Shown: piece after piece, positions 45,173-54,961 of the stretch
Position numbering within the stretch: the stretch's first letter is position 1
Layout: every line of letters starts with the position of its first letter
NCBI GenBank assembly: GCA_040401595.1
Contig: JBBAOE010000008.1
Span: forward strand, 1 to 64,000
DNA length: 64,000 nt
Direction: 5' to 3'
Origin: RFPW01 sp040401595
GTDB lineage: Bacteria; Pseudomonadota; Gammaproteobacteria; Burkholderiales; Burkholderiaceae_E
The notes under the pieces: generated by a model
Told to the model about the DNA's origin: nothing
The model's database searches: none
The model's input: the letters and a program-made list of their open reading frames with translations, nothing else
Made by a program: the position numbers and the translations under genes

Positions 45173-47155
45173 TCAAACTGTCTGCTTCAATTGATCCAAA
45201 ATCCCCGGATTTTCCAGGGTCGAGGTGTCCTGAACAATCTCGTCGCCTTTTGCCAGAGAGCGCAATAAACGACGCATGATTTTTCCCGATCGGGTTTTCG
45301 GCAGATTGTCGCCGAACCGGATGTCCTTCGGCTTGGCGATCGGTCCGATTTCCTTGCCCACCCAGTTGCGCAAATCCGTCGCGATGCGTCGTGCGTCATC
45401 GCCAACGGGAACCGCCTGCTTCAACACCACGAACGCGACAATCGCCTCCCCGGTCGTGTCGTCCGGACGCCCGACCACCGCAGCCTCAGCCACCAGCGGA
45501 TTGGCGACCAGCGCGCTTTCGATTTCCATCGTACCCATGCGATGTCCGGACACATTCAAGACATCATCGATACGCCCGGTGATCGTGAAATACCCGGTCG
45601 TACGATTGCGCACCGCGCCGTCACCGGCGAGATAGAAGCCCCCGAGTTCGTCGGGAAAATAGGCCTTGCGGAACCGCTCTGGGTCGCCCCAGATGGTTCG
45701 GATCATCGACGGCCAGGGTTTGCGCACGACCAGAATACCGCCCTGACCATTGGGCAGCTCATGGCCGATTTCATCGACGATGGCGGCGTCGATCCCAGGC
45801 AGCGGCAAGGTGCAGGAACCTGGAACGAGTGGAGTTGCCCCGGGAAGCGGGGTGATCATGTGGCCACCGGTCTCGGTCTGCCAGAAGGTATCGACAATCG
45901 GACAACGCCCCTGACCGACCTGCTGGTGATACCACATCCAGGCTTCTGGATTGATCGGCTCACCGACGGAGCCCAGCAGGCGCAGGCTCGACAAATCATA
46001 TCGGGAGGGATGCGTCTCAGGCGCCGCATCACAGGCCTTGATCAGGGCGCGGATCGCGGTCGGGGCCGTATAAAAAATCGAACAATGGTGTTTCTGAATG
46101 GTCTGCCAGAACCGGCCCGCATTGGGATAGGTCGGCACACCCTCAAAAATGATCTGGGTCGCACCGACCGCCAGCGGACCATACGCAACATAGGTATGGC
46201 CCGTGACCCAGCCCACATCGGCGGTACACCAGAACACATCGTGCGGCTTGATGTCGAAGGTCCACTGCATGGTGAGGATGGCATGCAGCAGATACCCACC
46301 CGTCGAATGCTGAACCCCCTTGGGTTTACCCGTTGACCCGGAGGTGTACAGCACAAAGAGCGGATGCTCGGCACCCACCCAGACCGGTTCGCAGGTATCG
46401 GCCTGACCAGCGATCAACTCGTGCATCCACACATCCCGTCCGGGCACAAACGCGACCTCAGCCCCGGTGCGCCGGTAAATGATCACGTGGCGTACGAGCT
46501 CGCAGCCCCCCATGCCGAAGGCTTCATCGACAGCGGGTTTGAGCGGGATGGATTTGCCGCCGCGATACTGTCCATCTGCTGCGATGACCAGCGTGGCGCC
46601 CACATCCACAATGCGTTCCTGCAGGGACTTGGCCGAAAATCCACCGAAAACCACCGAATGCGTGATGCCCAGGCGCGCGCAGGCCTGCATGGCGACCACC
46701 GCCTCGATCGACATCGGCATGTAAATAATCGCGCGCTCCCCCGTGCGATGGCCGAGTGACTTCAGTCCATTGGCGAACTGGCAGACCTGCTCGTAAAGCT
46801 GGCGGTAGGTGAGCCGGGTCACGTCGCCATTGTCCGCCTCGAACACAATGGCAGTTTTATGTTCGACCGGGGTCCCCAGGTGGCGATCCAGGCAGTTAAA
46901 GGACGCGTTCAGTTCGCCGTCAGCAAACCACTGATAAAACGGAGCATTCGATGCGTCGAGCGACTGGGTGAATGGCTTGTGCCAGACCACGCTCTCGCGG
47001 GCCATGCGGGCCCAAAATGCGCTGTGGTCGCGATCCGCCTCGGCACACAGAGCACGATAGGCGGGCATCCCCGAAATATTCGCCTGCGCCGCAAAGGCGT
47101 CCGGCGGAGCGAAGACGCGATTCTCCTGCATCACGCTCTCAATCTGACCCGACAT
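45173..47155 (-). CDS. acs: Acetyl-CoA synthetase (AMP-forming)
   Basis: 660 residues from the ATG at 47155, chosen because GGGAG lies about six bases upstream; a TTG 24 bp earlier is less likely. It activates acetate to acetyl-CoA through acetyl-AMP in the cytoplasm. Visible motifs are the P-loop-like YTSGSTGKPKGVQH, the FWCTADVGWVTGHTY region, the DTFWQTETGG substrate/AMP motif, the hinge GRIDDVLNVSGHR, and the C-terminal LPKTRSGKIMRR. The Lys of the last motif is the catalytic residue controlled by acetylation in this family. The length is normal for Acs (about 650). Divergent from the UPF0114 gene with about 120 bp between them. A second, PrpE-like ligase lies 6 kb away. Confidence 0.97.
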   Translation of the reverse strand: MSGQIESVMQENRVFAPPDAFAAQANISGMPAYRALCAEADRDHSAFWARMARESVVWHKPFTQSLDASNAPFYQWFADGELNASFNCLDRHLGTPVEHKTAIVFEADNGDVTRLTYRQLYEQVCQFANGLKSLGHRTGERAIIYMPMSIEAVVAMQACARLGITHSVVFGGFSAKSLQERIVDVGATLVIAADGQYRGGKSIPLKPAVDEAFGMGGCELVRHVIIYRRTGAEVAFVPGRDVWMHELIAGQADTCEPVWVGAEHPLFVLYTSGSTGKPKGVQHSTGGYLLHAILTMQWTFDIKPHDVFWCTADVGWVTGHTYVAYGPLAVGATQIIFEGVPTYPNAGRFWQTIQKHHCSIFYTAPTAIRALIKACDAAPETHPSRYDLSSLRLLGSVGEPINPEAWMWYHQQVGQGRCPIVDTFWQTETGGHMITPLPGATPLVPGSCTLPLPGIDAAIVDEIGHELPNGQGGILVVRKPWPSMIRTIWGDPERFRKAYFPDELGGFYLAGDGAVRNRTTGYFTITGRIDDVLNVSGHRMGTMEIESALVANPLVAEAAVVGRPDDTTGEAIVAFVVLKQAVPVGDDARRIATDLRNWVGKEIGPIAKPKDIRFGDNLPKTRSGKIMRRLLRSLAKGDEIVQDTSTLENPGILDQLKQTV

Positions 47156-47277
47156 GCTGATCTCCCTTGTTTGTTTCAATCATTCAACATCTTGGACGGA
47201 AGGTCTTACGCCGCGCGTACCGAGTTTTCTGAGACCGTTGGCCCCACGACGCATCCCACAACGTTAAACTCTAAACG

Positions 47278-47874
47278 ATGAATCCACCCAAACCTCAGTC
47301 CAATGTTGCGCCGAACTGGCTCGAACAATTGATGTTCGCCAGCCGCTGGTTGCAGGTTCCACTCTACCTCGGTCTGATCGTCGCTCAGATCGTGTACGTC
47401 TGGTTATTTCTCGAAGAATTGACCCATCTGGTCACCATGCTCTGGGACCCGGCTGCGCTTGAGGCCTCCGTCGAGCGGATCGGGATTGCGGAACGCAATC
47501 GCGAGACCGTGGTCATGATCATGGTGCTCACACTCATCGATGTTGTGATGATTTCGAATCTGCTGATCATGGTGATTATTGGAGGCTACGAAACCTTTGT
47601 TTCCCGCCTCAACCTGCATGACCATCCCGACCAACCAGAGTGGCTGGACCACATCAACGCCAATGTCCTGAAGGTCAAACTGGCGACCGCCATCGTTGGG
47701 ATTTCCTCGATTCACCTCCTCAAGACCTTCATCTCGGCTGGCACGCTCCCGGAGAAAACCCTGATCTGGCAGTCCGTGATCCACGTTATTTTTCTCGTGT
47801 CCGCCATCGCGATCGCCTACATTGACCGCCTGTTATCGCGGCCAGGCGCGGCTCATCCTCCCAACGCTCCCTGA
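47278..47874 (+). CDS. UPF0114 (YqhA-like) inner-membrane protein
   Basis: 198 residues with about four hydrophobic segments, near residues 25-50, 78-105, 137-157 and 165-185. The family signature is visible in ASRWLQVPLYLGLIVAQ and in ISNLLIMVIIGGYETFVSRL. A short soluble segment, NLHDHPDQPEWLDHINANVLK, given here only as a landmark around residue 115-135, links the middle helices. The family is a widespread integral membrane protein of unknown function. It is followed 21 bp later by fumarase in the same direction, a likely two-gene operon. Confidence 0.92.
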   Translation: MNPPKPQSNVAPNWLEQLMFASRWLQVPLYLGLIVAQIVYVWLFLEELTHLVTMLWDPAALEASVERIGIAERNRETVVMIMVLTLIDVVMISNLLIMVIIGGYETFVSRLNLHDHPDQPEWLDHINANVLKVKLATAIVGISSIHLLKTFISAGTLPEKTLIWQSVIHVIFLVSAIAIAYIDRLLSRPGAAHPPNAP

Positions 47875-47895
47875 TTACGAAACCAAGAAACCACC

Positions 47896-49458
47896 ATGTC
47901 TACCGTCATTGCTCAGGACCACCTCATCGAGTCCGTCGCCGATGCCCTGCAATTCATCAGCTATTACCATCCGGCCGACTACATCCGGCACCTCGCTCAG
48001 GCCTACGAGCATGAGCAGAGCCCGGCGGCTAAGGACGCCATCGCACAGATTCTGACCAATTCGCGCATGTGCGCGGAAGGCCATCGACCGATCTGCCAGG
48101 ACACCGGGATCGTCAATGTCTTCCTCAAGATTGGGATGGATGTGCGCTGGTCCGGACCCGATGGCGGGCCGCCCACGCTTTCGATCGAAGACATGGTCAA
48201 TGAAGGCGTTCGACGCGCTTATCTGAACAGCGACAACACGCTCAGGGCTTCGATACTCGAGGACCCTTTGTTTGAGCGCAAGAACACGCGCGACAACACG
48301 CCTGCCGTCATCCATATGACCGTCGTCCCCGGCCACACCGTCGACGTCGATGTGGCGGCAAAAGGGGGGGGTTCAGAGAACAAATCCAAGTTCGCCATGT
48401 TGAACCCGTCGGATGACGTGACCGAATGGGTCCTCAAGACCGTGCCCCTGATGGGCGCTGGTTGGTGTCCCCCGGGGATGCTGGGGATTGGCGTCGGCGG
48501 TACGGCAGAAAAAGCCATGCTGATGGCCAAAGAATCCCTCATGGAAACCATCGACATGAGCGAACTGAAGGCACGCGGGCCACAAAACAAAACGGAGGCA
48601 CTGCGCATCGAGCTGTGTGATCGGATCAATGCGCTCGGTATCGGTGCCCAGGGTCTCGGAGGTCTGACCACCGTGCTCGACGTCAAGATCAAGACCTATC
48701 CGACGCACGCTGCCAGCAAACCGATCGCCATGATTCCGAACTGTGCAGCGACCCGGCACGCCCACTTCAGCCTCGACGGCTCGGGACCCGCGCATCTCGA
48801 ACCGCCCAATCTCGCCGACTGGCCCGATGTAGCCTGGGCCCCCGACGTGGAGCGCAGTCTGCGGGTTGATCTGAACACGCTCACGCTGGAGCAGGTTGCG
48901 GCCTGGAAGCCCGGGCAGACCCTGCTGCTCAATGGCAAGTTGCTGACCGGCCGGGATGCGGCGCACAAGCGCATCAGCGACATGCTGGCCCGCGGCGAAC
49001 CCCTGCCGGTCGATTTCAAGAACCGGGTGATTTACTACGTCGGGCCGGTAGACCCGGTCCGCGATGAAGCCGTCGGTCCTGCGGGCCCGACCACCGCCAC
49101 CCGGATGGATAAGTTCACCCGCATGATGCTCGAGCAAACCGGTCTGATCGCGATGGTGGGCAAAGCCGAGCGGGGTCCAGTTGCCATCGATGCCATCCGC
49201 GATTCCAAGGCCGCGTACTTGATGGCTGTGGGCGGCGCCGCCTACCTTGTCTCCAAGGCCATCCGCGCTGCGCGCGTCGTTGGCTTTGCAGACATGGGCA
49301 TGGAAGCCATCTACGAATTCGATGTTGTCGATATGCCAGTCACGGTCGCCGTCGATTCGCTGGGTACGTCGGTGCACGAGACCGGACCCCGCGAATGGGC
49401 CGCTAAGATCGCGAGCGTGGCCCTGCCAATGCCGTCGACTGGCCGCGCGCCACGTTGA
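47896..49458 (+). CDS. fumA: Fumarate hydratase, class I (iron-sulfur, two-domain)
   Basis: 520 residues. It interconverts fumarate and (S)-malate in the TCA cycle using a [4Fe-4S] cluster. The three expected cluster ligands are visible: Cys67 in GHRPICQDTG, Cys191 in GWCPPGMLGIGVGG and Cys283 in IPNCAATRHAHF. The N-terminal half is the class I alpha domain and the part from about residue 340 is the beta domain (GRDAAHKRI, VGPVDPVRDEAVGPAGPTTA). This order and length fit the FumA type of enzyme. The 3' end overlaps the convergent MFS gene by 56 bp. It probably forms an operon with the UPF0114 gene upstream. Confidence 0.97.
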   Translation: MSTVIAQDHLIESVADALQFISYYHPADYIRHLAQAYEHEQSPAAKDAIAQILTNSRMCAEGHRPICQDTGIVNVFLKIGMDVRWSGPDGGPPTLSIEDMVNEGVRRAYLNSDNTLRASILEDPLFERKNTRDNTPAVIHMTVVPGHTVDVDVAAKGGGSENKSKFAMLNPSDDVTEWVLKTVPLMGAGWCPPGMLGIGVGGTAEKAMLMAKESLMETIDMSELKARGPQNKTEALRIELCDRINALGIGAQGLGGLTTVLDVKIKTYPTHAASKPIAMIPNCAATRHAHFSLDGSGPAHLEPPNLADWPDVAWAPDVERSLRVDLNTLTLEQVAAWKPGQTLLLNGKLLTGRDAAHKRISDMLARGEPLPVDFKNRVIYYVGPVDPVRDEAVGPAGPTTATRMDKFTRMMLEQTGLIAMVGKAERGPVAIDAIRDSKAAYLMAVGGAAYLVSKAIRAARVVGFADMGMEAIYEFDVVDMPVTVAVDSLGTSVHETGPREWAAKIASVALPMPSTGRAPR

Positions 49459-50773
49459 CCCGCATCAGCAGGATTAAACCGATCACGAAAAACCCGCCGG
49501 TCGAGAGAATCGCCTGGCGGTGATCACCATCGGTCGCCCAGGTGACGGCTCCGTAAGTGATGGGCCCGACAATGGAAGCGATCCGGACAGCCACCGTCCA
49601 GAGCCCAAAAAACTCCGCTACCCGATCCTGAGGCGCCAACAGACCGGTGAGTGCGCGCCCACAGGACTGACTCGAACCCATCGCCAAGCCCGCGAGGACC
49701 GCTGCCAACCAGAAGAGTTCGAGCTGCGAGGTGAATGCAGAAATCAGAACCATCACAATCCAGGCAAGGATCGTAAGAGCCAGTGCCAGACGATGACCCA
49801 GCCAGTCCTGCACATGCCCGAAACCAAACGCCCCAATGGCAGCGGCGATGTTGACGGTAAACACCAGCATCATGGTCTGGTTCATATCAAAGTGCATGAC
49901 GGCCTGAGCGTAGACCGCAGCCAGCGCAATGACGACTGCAATGCCTGCCTGATAAAAGACGGCGCAGGCCAGCAGCGCTGCAAAATCGGGATATTGTCTG
50001 AGCAGTGCGAGGCGCGAATCGCTCGCCCTCGATGCGCGCCATCCCTCGCGATGCGCTCGGTCAATTCCCCCGCCGCGAACTGTGCTCCCAGGTGCCAAGG
50101 GTTCAACCCCGCGCTCGCGCAACCAGAGAAAGGTCGGCAGGCTGGCCAGCGCAAACACCACGGCCACAATCAGCAGCGTCTGCGGTACATAGGTTGCAGC
50201 CGGTTGGCCCAAACCCTGCGCCCGCACGACCCAGGCAAGCGACGCGCCCAGGGTCAGCATCCCGCCGAGATAGCCAAAACTCCAGCCCCAGCCCGAGAGA
50301 CGCCCAAGGGCGGTCGGCTGAGCCAACTCGGGCAGGAAGGCGGCGATCAACCCCTCGCCCAGACTGAAGCAGACGTTCGATAGCACGATCAACCCAGCGG
50401 CCAGCCAGACATCACCCTCGCCCGGCAGCGTGAGGGCGGCCGTCGCCAACACACAACCCAGGGTGCTCCAGCCCAGCAGGCGTTTCTTGCCACGATGCGC
50501 ATCCGCCCAGACACCGAGCACAGGCGCCAGCACCAACGCTACCAGGGACGACACCGATAAGGCAGACGTCCAGGCGAGCGTTGCCCAAGGCGCCCCACCC
50601 GCGATCACGCCGACGAAAAAGACGTTATAGACCGCGGTCAGAACAACCGTGGCGTAGCCCGAATTGGCAAAGTCGTAGAGGGCCCAACCCAGGACCTCAC
50701 GCCGCCGAACGCCATCGGCCAACACCTGCCTGGACGCGTGCTCGACCGTCCAGGTCGAAGAACCGCTGGTCAC
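49403..50773 (-). CDS. MFS transporter, UMF1/Atg22-like
   Basis: 456 residues with about 12 hydrophobic segments. The opening GWALYDFANSGYATVVLTAVY is typical of the UMF1 branch of the major facilitator superfamily. The loop between helices 2 and 3 has GVWADAHRGKKRLL, the classical MFS motif. A central hydrophilic loop around residue 225-260 separates the two halves. The transported compound is not known. The start is GTG. It is the last gene of a minus-strand string, 45 bp after the HbpS/GlcG gene, and its end overlaps fumarase. Confidence 0.88.
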   Translation of the reverse strand: MTSGSSTWTVEHASRQVLADGVRRREVLGWALYDFANSGYATVVLTAVYNVFFVGVIAGGAPWATLAWTSALSVSSLVALVLAPVLGVWADAHRGKKRLLGWSTLGCVLATAALTLPGEGDVWLAAGLIVLSNVCFSLGEGLIAAFLPELAQPTALGRLSGWGWSFGYLGGMLTLGASLAWVVRAQGLGQPAATYVPQTLLIVAVVFALASLPTFLWLRERGVEPLAPGSTVRGGGIDRAHREGWRASRASDSRLALLRQYPDFAALLACAVFYQAGIAVVIALAAVYAQAVMHFDMNQTMMLVFTVNIAAAIGAFGFGHVQDWLGHRLALALTILAWIVMVLISAFTSQLELFWLAAVLAGLAMGSSQSCGRALTGLLAPQDRVAEFFGLWTVAVRIASIVGPITYGAVTWATDGDHRQAILSTGGFFVIGLILLMRVNVARGQSTALAGPRSRS

Positions 50774-50818
50774 CGGCTAGCCCCGCGAAACCGTTAACGG
50801 CCGAACAGGCAAACGCCC

Positions 50819-51226
50819 TTAATGCGCCAGCGTAGCGATTCCGGCACGCGCGATCTCGGCATCCTGCTCGGACTTGACCCCGGAGACGCCCACTGCACCC
50901 ACGCACTGCCCATCAATCAAGATGGGTACGCCACCCTCCAGCATCCCCTGCAGAAGCGGAGCCGACAGGAAGGACGTCCGCCCACCATTGATCACTTCCT
51001 CATAAATGCGCGATTCACGGCGTCCGAGTGCTGAGGTTCGGGCTTTTTCTGCGCAGATGTAGGCCGCGATCGGTGCCGCGCCATCCAGGCGGCGCAATCC
51101 GAGCAAGTGCCCACCGTCGTCACAGACCGCGATTGACACCGCCCAACCATGCGCGATTGCATGCGCGCCAGCGGCGGCGAGAATTTGATCGACCTCAGCG
51201 ATTTCAAGAGTTGCTTTGGATTTCAT
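50819..51226 (-). CDS. HbpS/GlcG-family heme-degrading-type domain protein
   Basis: 135 residues covering one complete HbpS/GlcG domain. Landmarks are VSIAVCDDGGHLLGLRRLDG, AEKARTSA, FLSAPLLQGMLEGGVPI, and the closing VGAVGVSGVKSEQDAEIARAG, split by the turn before the last helix. There is no signal peptide, so it is probably cytoplasmic. Relatives bind small organic ligands, cobalamin or heme, or accompany glycolate oxidase genes. The role here is unresolved. It lies in a string between an EamA transporter (28 bp upstream) and an MFS transporter, which suggests a small-metabolite context. Confidence 0.9.
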   Translation of the reverse strand: MKSKATLEIAEVDQILAAAGAHAIAHGWAVSIAVCDDGGHLLGLRRLDGAAPIAAYICAEKARTSALGRRESRIYEEVINGGRTSFLSAPLLQGMLEGGVPILIDGQCVGAVGVSGVKSEQDAEIARAGIATLAH

Positions 51227-51254
51227 GCCAGTTACCTTTGAAAAAAGTTACTCA

Positions 51255-52202
51255 TCATACGGGCGTCGGCGTCCGGAAGCGTTGGGCGAACTGACGACCA
51301 AATTGGGCCATCCCCACCCCCGCCAGCGCAATCAAGGCGCCCGCGACCTGGATCACGGTGAAGGATTCGCCCCCCAGCACCCATGAAACGGCACCCGCCA
51401 CGGGAGGCATCAGGTACATGAGCGGCGCAGTTTTGGCCACACCGCGAACTGCATTGATCCACGCCCAGACCAGCCATCCGGCAAAGGATGCAACCAGCAC
51501 TGACCAGAGCAGACCGGCCCAGACGATCACCCCTGGCAAGTGCCAATCGTAGGTCAATCCCGCATGGGCCGAGACGAGTAGCACCGGCAATGAGCCCAAC
51601 AGGGTTGACCAGCCCATGGTCGCCGCGCTGCCCAGACGTTCGACCAGGGGTTTTGAGCTCACCGTGTACCAGGAAAACAGGGCTGCAGCTCCCAGCAGAA
51701 CCAGATCGCCCAGACCAGCTGACCAGCGCCCGAGCAGCAACTTGTCCGACAGAAACACAACGACGCCTACCAGCGCGAGCGCCACTCCCAGCGTCTGCGA
51801 ACGGCGTGGCGTTTCGACCCCGGTCGCGCGCAGGATCAGCAAGGTAAATACCGGTCCGCAGGCCAGGATCAGTGCGCTGGAAAACGGGGTCGACCAGTAG
51901 ATGCCCCAGGTCACGAAACCCACATGCAGCAGGTGCCCCTTCAGACCAAGGCTACCCAGCGCCCAAAAATCCTCCCGCGTCGGCAGGCGCAGCAACCCGC
52001 GCTGGCGCAAGAGCCAATACGCTGCGCTGGGCAATATCAAGTAGCGGGCGAACAGAAAAGGTCCGGGGCCGAGCGTCGCGAAAACGGTCTTCTGGATCGA
52101 AAAATTTGCGCCCCAGAGCAACACCAGCCCGAACGAAGCGAACAACGCAAGCCTTTGCTGATGACGGGCGCGTTGAGCGTCGTTCGGTTCAGGGTCAGAC
52201 AC
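51255..52202 (-). CDS. EamA/DMT-family transporter
   Basis: 315 residues with ten predicted membrane helices in two EamA repeats. The first opens LALFASFGLVLLWGANFSIQ and the second lies around residues 165-300, ending GVGMAQFGRQFAQR. Such proteins export or import small metabolites across the inner membrane; the substrate is unknown. The start is GTG at 52202, with GGAAG eight bases upstream. It overlaps the YdcF-like stop by 8 bp (GTGTCTGA), so translation is probably coupled. Confidence 0.92.
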   Translation of the reverse strand: MSDPEPNDAQRARHQQRLALFASFGLVLLWGANFSIQKTVFATLGPGPFLFARYLILPSAAYWLLRQRGLLRLPTREDFWALGSLGLKGHLLHVGFVTWGIYWSTPFSSALILACGPVFTLLILRATGVETPRRSQTLGVALALVGVVVFLSDKLLLGRWSAGLGDLVLLGAAALFSWYTVSSKPLVERLGSAATMGWSTLLGSLPVLLVSAHAGLTYDWHLPGVIVWAGLLWSVLVASFAGWLVWAWINAVRGVAKTAPLMYLMPPVAGAVSWVLGGESFTVIQVAGALIALAGVGMAQFGRQFAQRFRTPTPV

Positions 52203-53049
52203 GCGCCGGGACTTCCAACATCGGCCCGAGAGCGCCCACGTGCAACGATGTGCTCAGGCCCCGAAGCCACACCCAGCACCGACCCAACAGTTCATGGGAG
52301 GCTGCGGTGGAGGCTCGCAGAGCGCCAGCGCTTGGCACCCACAATTCCCAAACCGCACCCCCTCCGGCGTTCATTGCGGTGGGCGCTGCAGTCACGCCCA
52401 AGCCCGCCGCAACAAACGCAGGTGTTGCGCGTTGAAGATGCGATGGGCTGGTCACCAGAACGATTCGACGAATACCATCGGTCGCGAGCATCTGCGCCGA
52501 AAAGCGCGCGTTTTCGCCCGTATCGAGTGAGCGATCTTCGACCCAGCGCACCGGCACACCAAGGTCACGCTCCAACACCCGCCGCATGACCCGGGCTTCC
52601 GGGGGGGTCTGTGGAATCGGAGCACCGCCCGACAACAAAATCGGCAACTCGCTCACCCGAGCAAGCCGGGCGGCATAGAGCAGACGGTCCTGCGCATCCT
52701 GCTTCGGGGCAAACCCGTCAGTTTCGTCTTCGGAGAGATCGCGGCGAACCCCCCCGCCCAAAATCACAATTGCCTGCGGGGCGTCGGACTGCCCCATGCG
52801 CTGCTTCAGCGCGCCAGGCGACAGCGGCATGACGCCCGCCTGGGTCAGATTGACCAACGCATCACTCACGACGCCCAAAGAACTCAACAGAAGGATGGTG
52901 GTGCCGGTGAATACCCAGCCCCGACCCGTCCGCGGGCGACGGGCACCCGCGCTCCAGGCCCTCAACAGACCAATCAGGATGAACAGCAAGGGCAACGCAG
53001 GCGGCATGAGCCAGCCGCTGATGAGTTTCTTCAGAACAAACAAATCCAC
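52195..53049 (-). CDS. YdcF/ElyC-like DUF218 membrane protein
   Basis: From the GTG at 53049 the protein has 284 residues. Two hydrophobic segments at the N-terminus (about residues 8-28 and 41-62) are followed by a DUF218 domain. Its motifs are AIVILGGGVRRD, PILLSGG, VRWVEDRSLDTGENARF and IVLVTSPSHLQRA. ElyC and YdcF relatives affect envelope and lipid-carrier metabolism. The GTG overlaps the PrpE stop (TAGTG), so the start is well placed. The frame stays open further upstream inside prpE, but without family similarity. Confidence 0.85.
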   Translation of the reverse strand: MDLFVLKKLISGWLMPPALPLLFILIGLLRAWSAGARRPRTGRGWVFTGTTILLLSSLGVVSDALVNLTQAGVMPLSPGALKQRMGQSDAPQAIVILGGGVRRDLSEDETDGFAPKQDAQDRLLYAARLARVSELPILLSGGAPIPQTPPEARVMRRVLERDLGVPVRWVEDRSLDTGENARFSAQMLATDGIRRIVLVTSPSHLQRATPAFVAAGLGVTAAPTAMNAGGGAVWELWVPSAGALRASTAASHELLGRCWVWLRGLSTSLHVGALGPMLEVPARV

Positions 53050-54947
53050 TAAGCGCCACCGGCGAGCACGATCTGGCGCAGTTGATCGAGCGCAGCCGGG
53101 TCCTCGATGGTCGTCAGTTCTCCCGGATCCCGGCCCTCGCAAACGGCCTGAATCGCGCGTCGCAATACCTTCCCCGAACGAGTCTTGGGTAAGGCCCCGA
53201 CAAAGTAGACCTTGGCTGGCCGGGCGATTGCGCCGAGTTGGCGGTCGACCGTCGCCATGACTTCGGCGCTCAGACGCCCGCGCTCGCCATCCGCCACCAG
53301 GATCGCGCTGTCCTTGAGCACGGCAATGGCTACGGCGGCCTGGCCCTTGAGCGCGTCGGCCACGCCCACGACCGCACATTCGGCGACCGCAGCATGGCTC
53401 GAGATCGACTCTTCGATCTCGCGGGTCCCTAGTCGATGGCCGGCCACGTTGATCACATCGTCCGTGCGGCCGAGGATGAACGTGTATCCGTCCTCGTCGA
53501 CGATGCCCCAGTCAAAGGTGGAATACACCTCGCGCCCGGGAATCGATCGGTAATAGGTTGCGAGGAAGCGTTCCTCATCACCCCAGATCGACTGCATGCA
53601 ACCCGGGGGCAGAGGCGGAATGATGGCAACCACCCCGCGTTGTCCTGCGGCCACTTCAACGCCAGTGCTTTCGTCCAGGATCCGCACGTCAAAGCCTGGC
53701 ATCGGAAAGCCCGGGCTGCCGAGGCGCAATGGACGGTCATCGATCGCACGTGCGACGGTGAGAATGGGCCATCCGGTTTCGGTCTGCCAATAGTTATCGA
53801 TGATCGGCACACCCAGCGCGTCCGAAATCCAGGAAGCGGTTGGTTCATCCAGAGGCTCACCCGCGAGGTACAGGCCCTTGAGGCTAGACACGTCGTGGCG
53901 TTTGAGAAACTCCGGATCCTGTTTCTTCAACACCCGAATCCCCGTGGGGGACGAGAACATCGATGACACCCGGAACTGTTCGACGAGCTTCCAGAAAATC
54001 GCGCCGTCAGGACGGGTCGGGATGCCCTCGTACAGAATCGTCGCCATCCCGGCCAACAGCGGTCCGTAAACGGTATACGAATGCCCGACCACCCAGCCGA
54101 TATCGCTGGTCGAAAAATAAGTCTGCCCGGGCCCGCCCTGGAAGATATTGGCCATCGAGTAGGCCAGCGCCACGGCATAACCGCCCACATCGCGCTGCAC
54201 CCCCTTGGGCTTGCCGGTGGTTCCCGAGGTGTACAGGATGTAACTGATTTCGTTCGATTCGAGCCAGGTGACAGGAACCTCGGCGTCCAGCACGCGTTCA
54301 CGCTCGGCCGCATAGTCCAGGTCGCGCCCTGGCACCGGCTCAAAGGCAACCCGCCCCAGATTCACCATCAGCACCCGCTCGGGTTTGCACTGGCTAAGCG
54401 AAATCGCCTCATCCAGCAGGCCCTTGTAGGGGACCCAGCGGCCCGCCCGCGCACCCGCATCCGCGCTCACCACGAGCTTTGGTCGTCCGTCATCGATTCG
54501 ACTTGCCAGGGCGTGCGAGGCAAATCCGCCAAAGACCACCGAATGGATCGCGCCGATGCGAGCGCAGGCCAGCATGGCGAAAACCGCTTCAGGAATCATC
54601 GGCAGATAAATCAAGACCCGATCCCCGCGTCCGACGCCGCAGGACTGAAAAATCGCTGCCATGCGCTGCACCTCACGGTGCAATTGGGCAAACGTAAAAA
54701 TCTTCTGTTCATCGACTTCGGTCGAGACCCAGATCAGCGCGGGCTGGTCCGCCTGCGACGCCAGATGTCGATCAACCGCGTTGTGACACAGGTTCGTTTC
54801 ACCGCCGACAAACCAGCGAACGGACGGCAAGCGCGACTGGTCGCAGGTTGTCGTGAACGGGCGATGCCAATCAATACGGCGCGCCTCGGCGCTCCAGAAC
54901 GCGTCAGGATCCGCGATGGATCGGGCGTGAATCTCAGGATAATTCAT
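53049..54947 (-). CDS. prpE: Propionyl-CoA synthetase-like acyl-CoA ligase
   Basis: 632 residues. It belongs to the AMP-forming acyl-CoA synthetases and most resembles PrpE, which converts propionate, CoA and ATP to propionyl-CoA. Motifs are YTSGTTGKPKGVQRD (phosphate-binding), YFSTSDIGWVVGHSY, the PrpE-like DNYWQTETGWPIL instead of the Acs DTFWQTETGG, the hinge GRTDDVINVAGHR, and LPKTRSGKVLRR with the acetylatable catalytic Lys. It is shorter than Acs, as expected. ATG at 54947 has GGGGGAAG just upstream. It is preceded 14 bp earlier by the patatin gene and overlaps the next gene. There is no prpBCD here, so it is not in a classical methylcitrate cluster. Confidence 0.9.
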   Translation of the reverse strand: MNYPEIHARSIADPDAFWSAEARRIDWHRPFTTTCDQSRLPSVRWFVGGETNLCHNAVDRHLASQADQPALIWVSTEVDEQKIFTFAQLHREVQRMAAIFQSCGVGRGDRVLIYLPMIPEAVFAMLACARIGAIHSVVFGGFASHALASRIDDGRPKLVVSADAGARAGRWVPYKGLLDEAISLSQCKPERVLMVNLGRVAFEPVPGRDLDYAAERERVLDAEVPVTWLESNEISYILYTSGTTGKPKGVQRDVGGYAVALAYSMANIFQGGPGQTYFSTSDIGWVVGHSYTVYGPLLAGMATILYEGIPTRPDGAIFWKLVEQFRVSSMFSSPTGIRVLKKQDPEFLKRHDVSSLKGLYLAGEPLDEPTASWISDALGVPIIDNYWQTETGWPILTVARAIDDRPLRLGSPGFPMPGFDVRILDESTGVEVAAGQRGVVAIIPPLPPGCMQSIWGDEERFLATYYRSIPGREVYSTFDWGIVDEDGYTFILGRTDDVINVAGHRLGTREIEESISSHAAVAECAVVGVADALKGQAAVAIAVLKDSAILVADGERGRLSAEVMATVDRQLGAIARPAKVYFVGALPKTRSGKVLRRAIQAVCEGRDPGELTTIEDPAALDQLRQIVLAGGA

Positions 54948-54961
54948 TGGCTTCCCCCTTC

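Noticed and set aside
48373..49377. 334-codon minus-strand frame opposite fumarase
   Set aside because: Fumarase on the plus strand is unmistakable with its cluster cysteines; the opposite frame is its shadow.
52195..53379. Longer version of the YdcF-like protein starting inside prpE
   Set aside because: The extra 110 residues are Arg/Gly-rich and unlike the family, and they overlap the PrpE C-terminus. GTG at 53049 fits the family length and the stop-start overlap.
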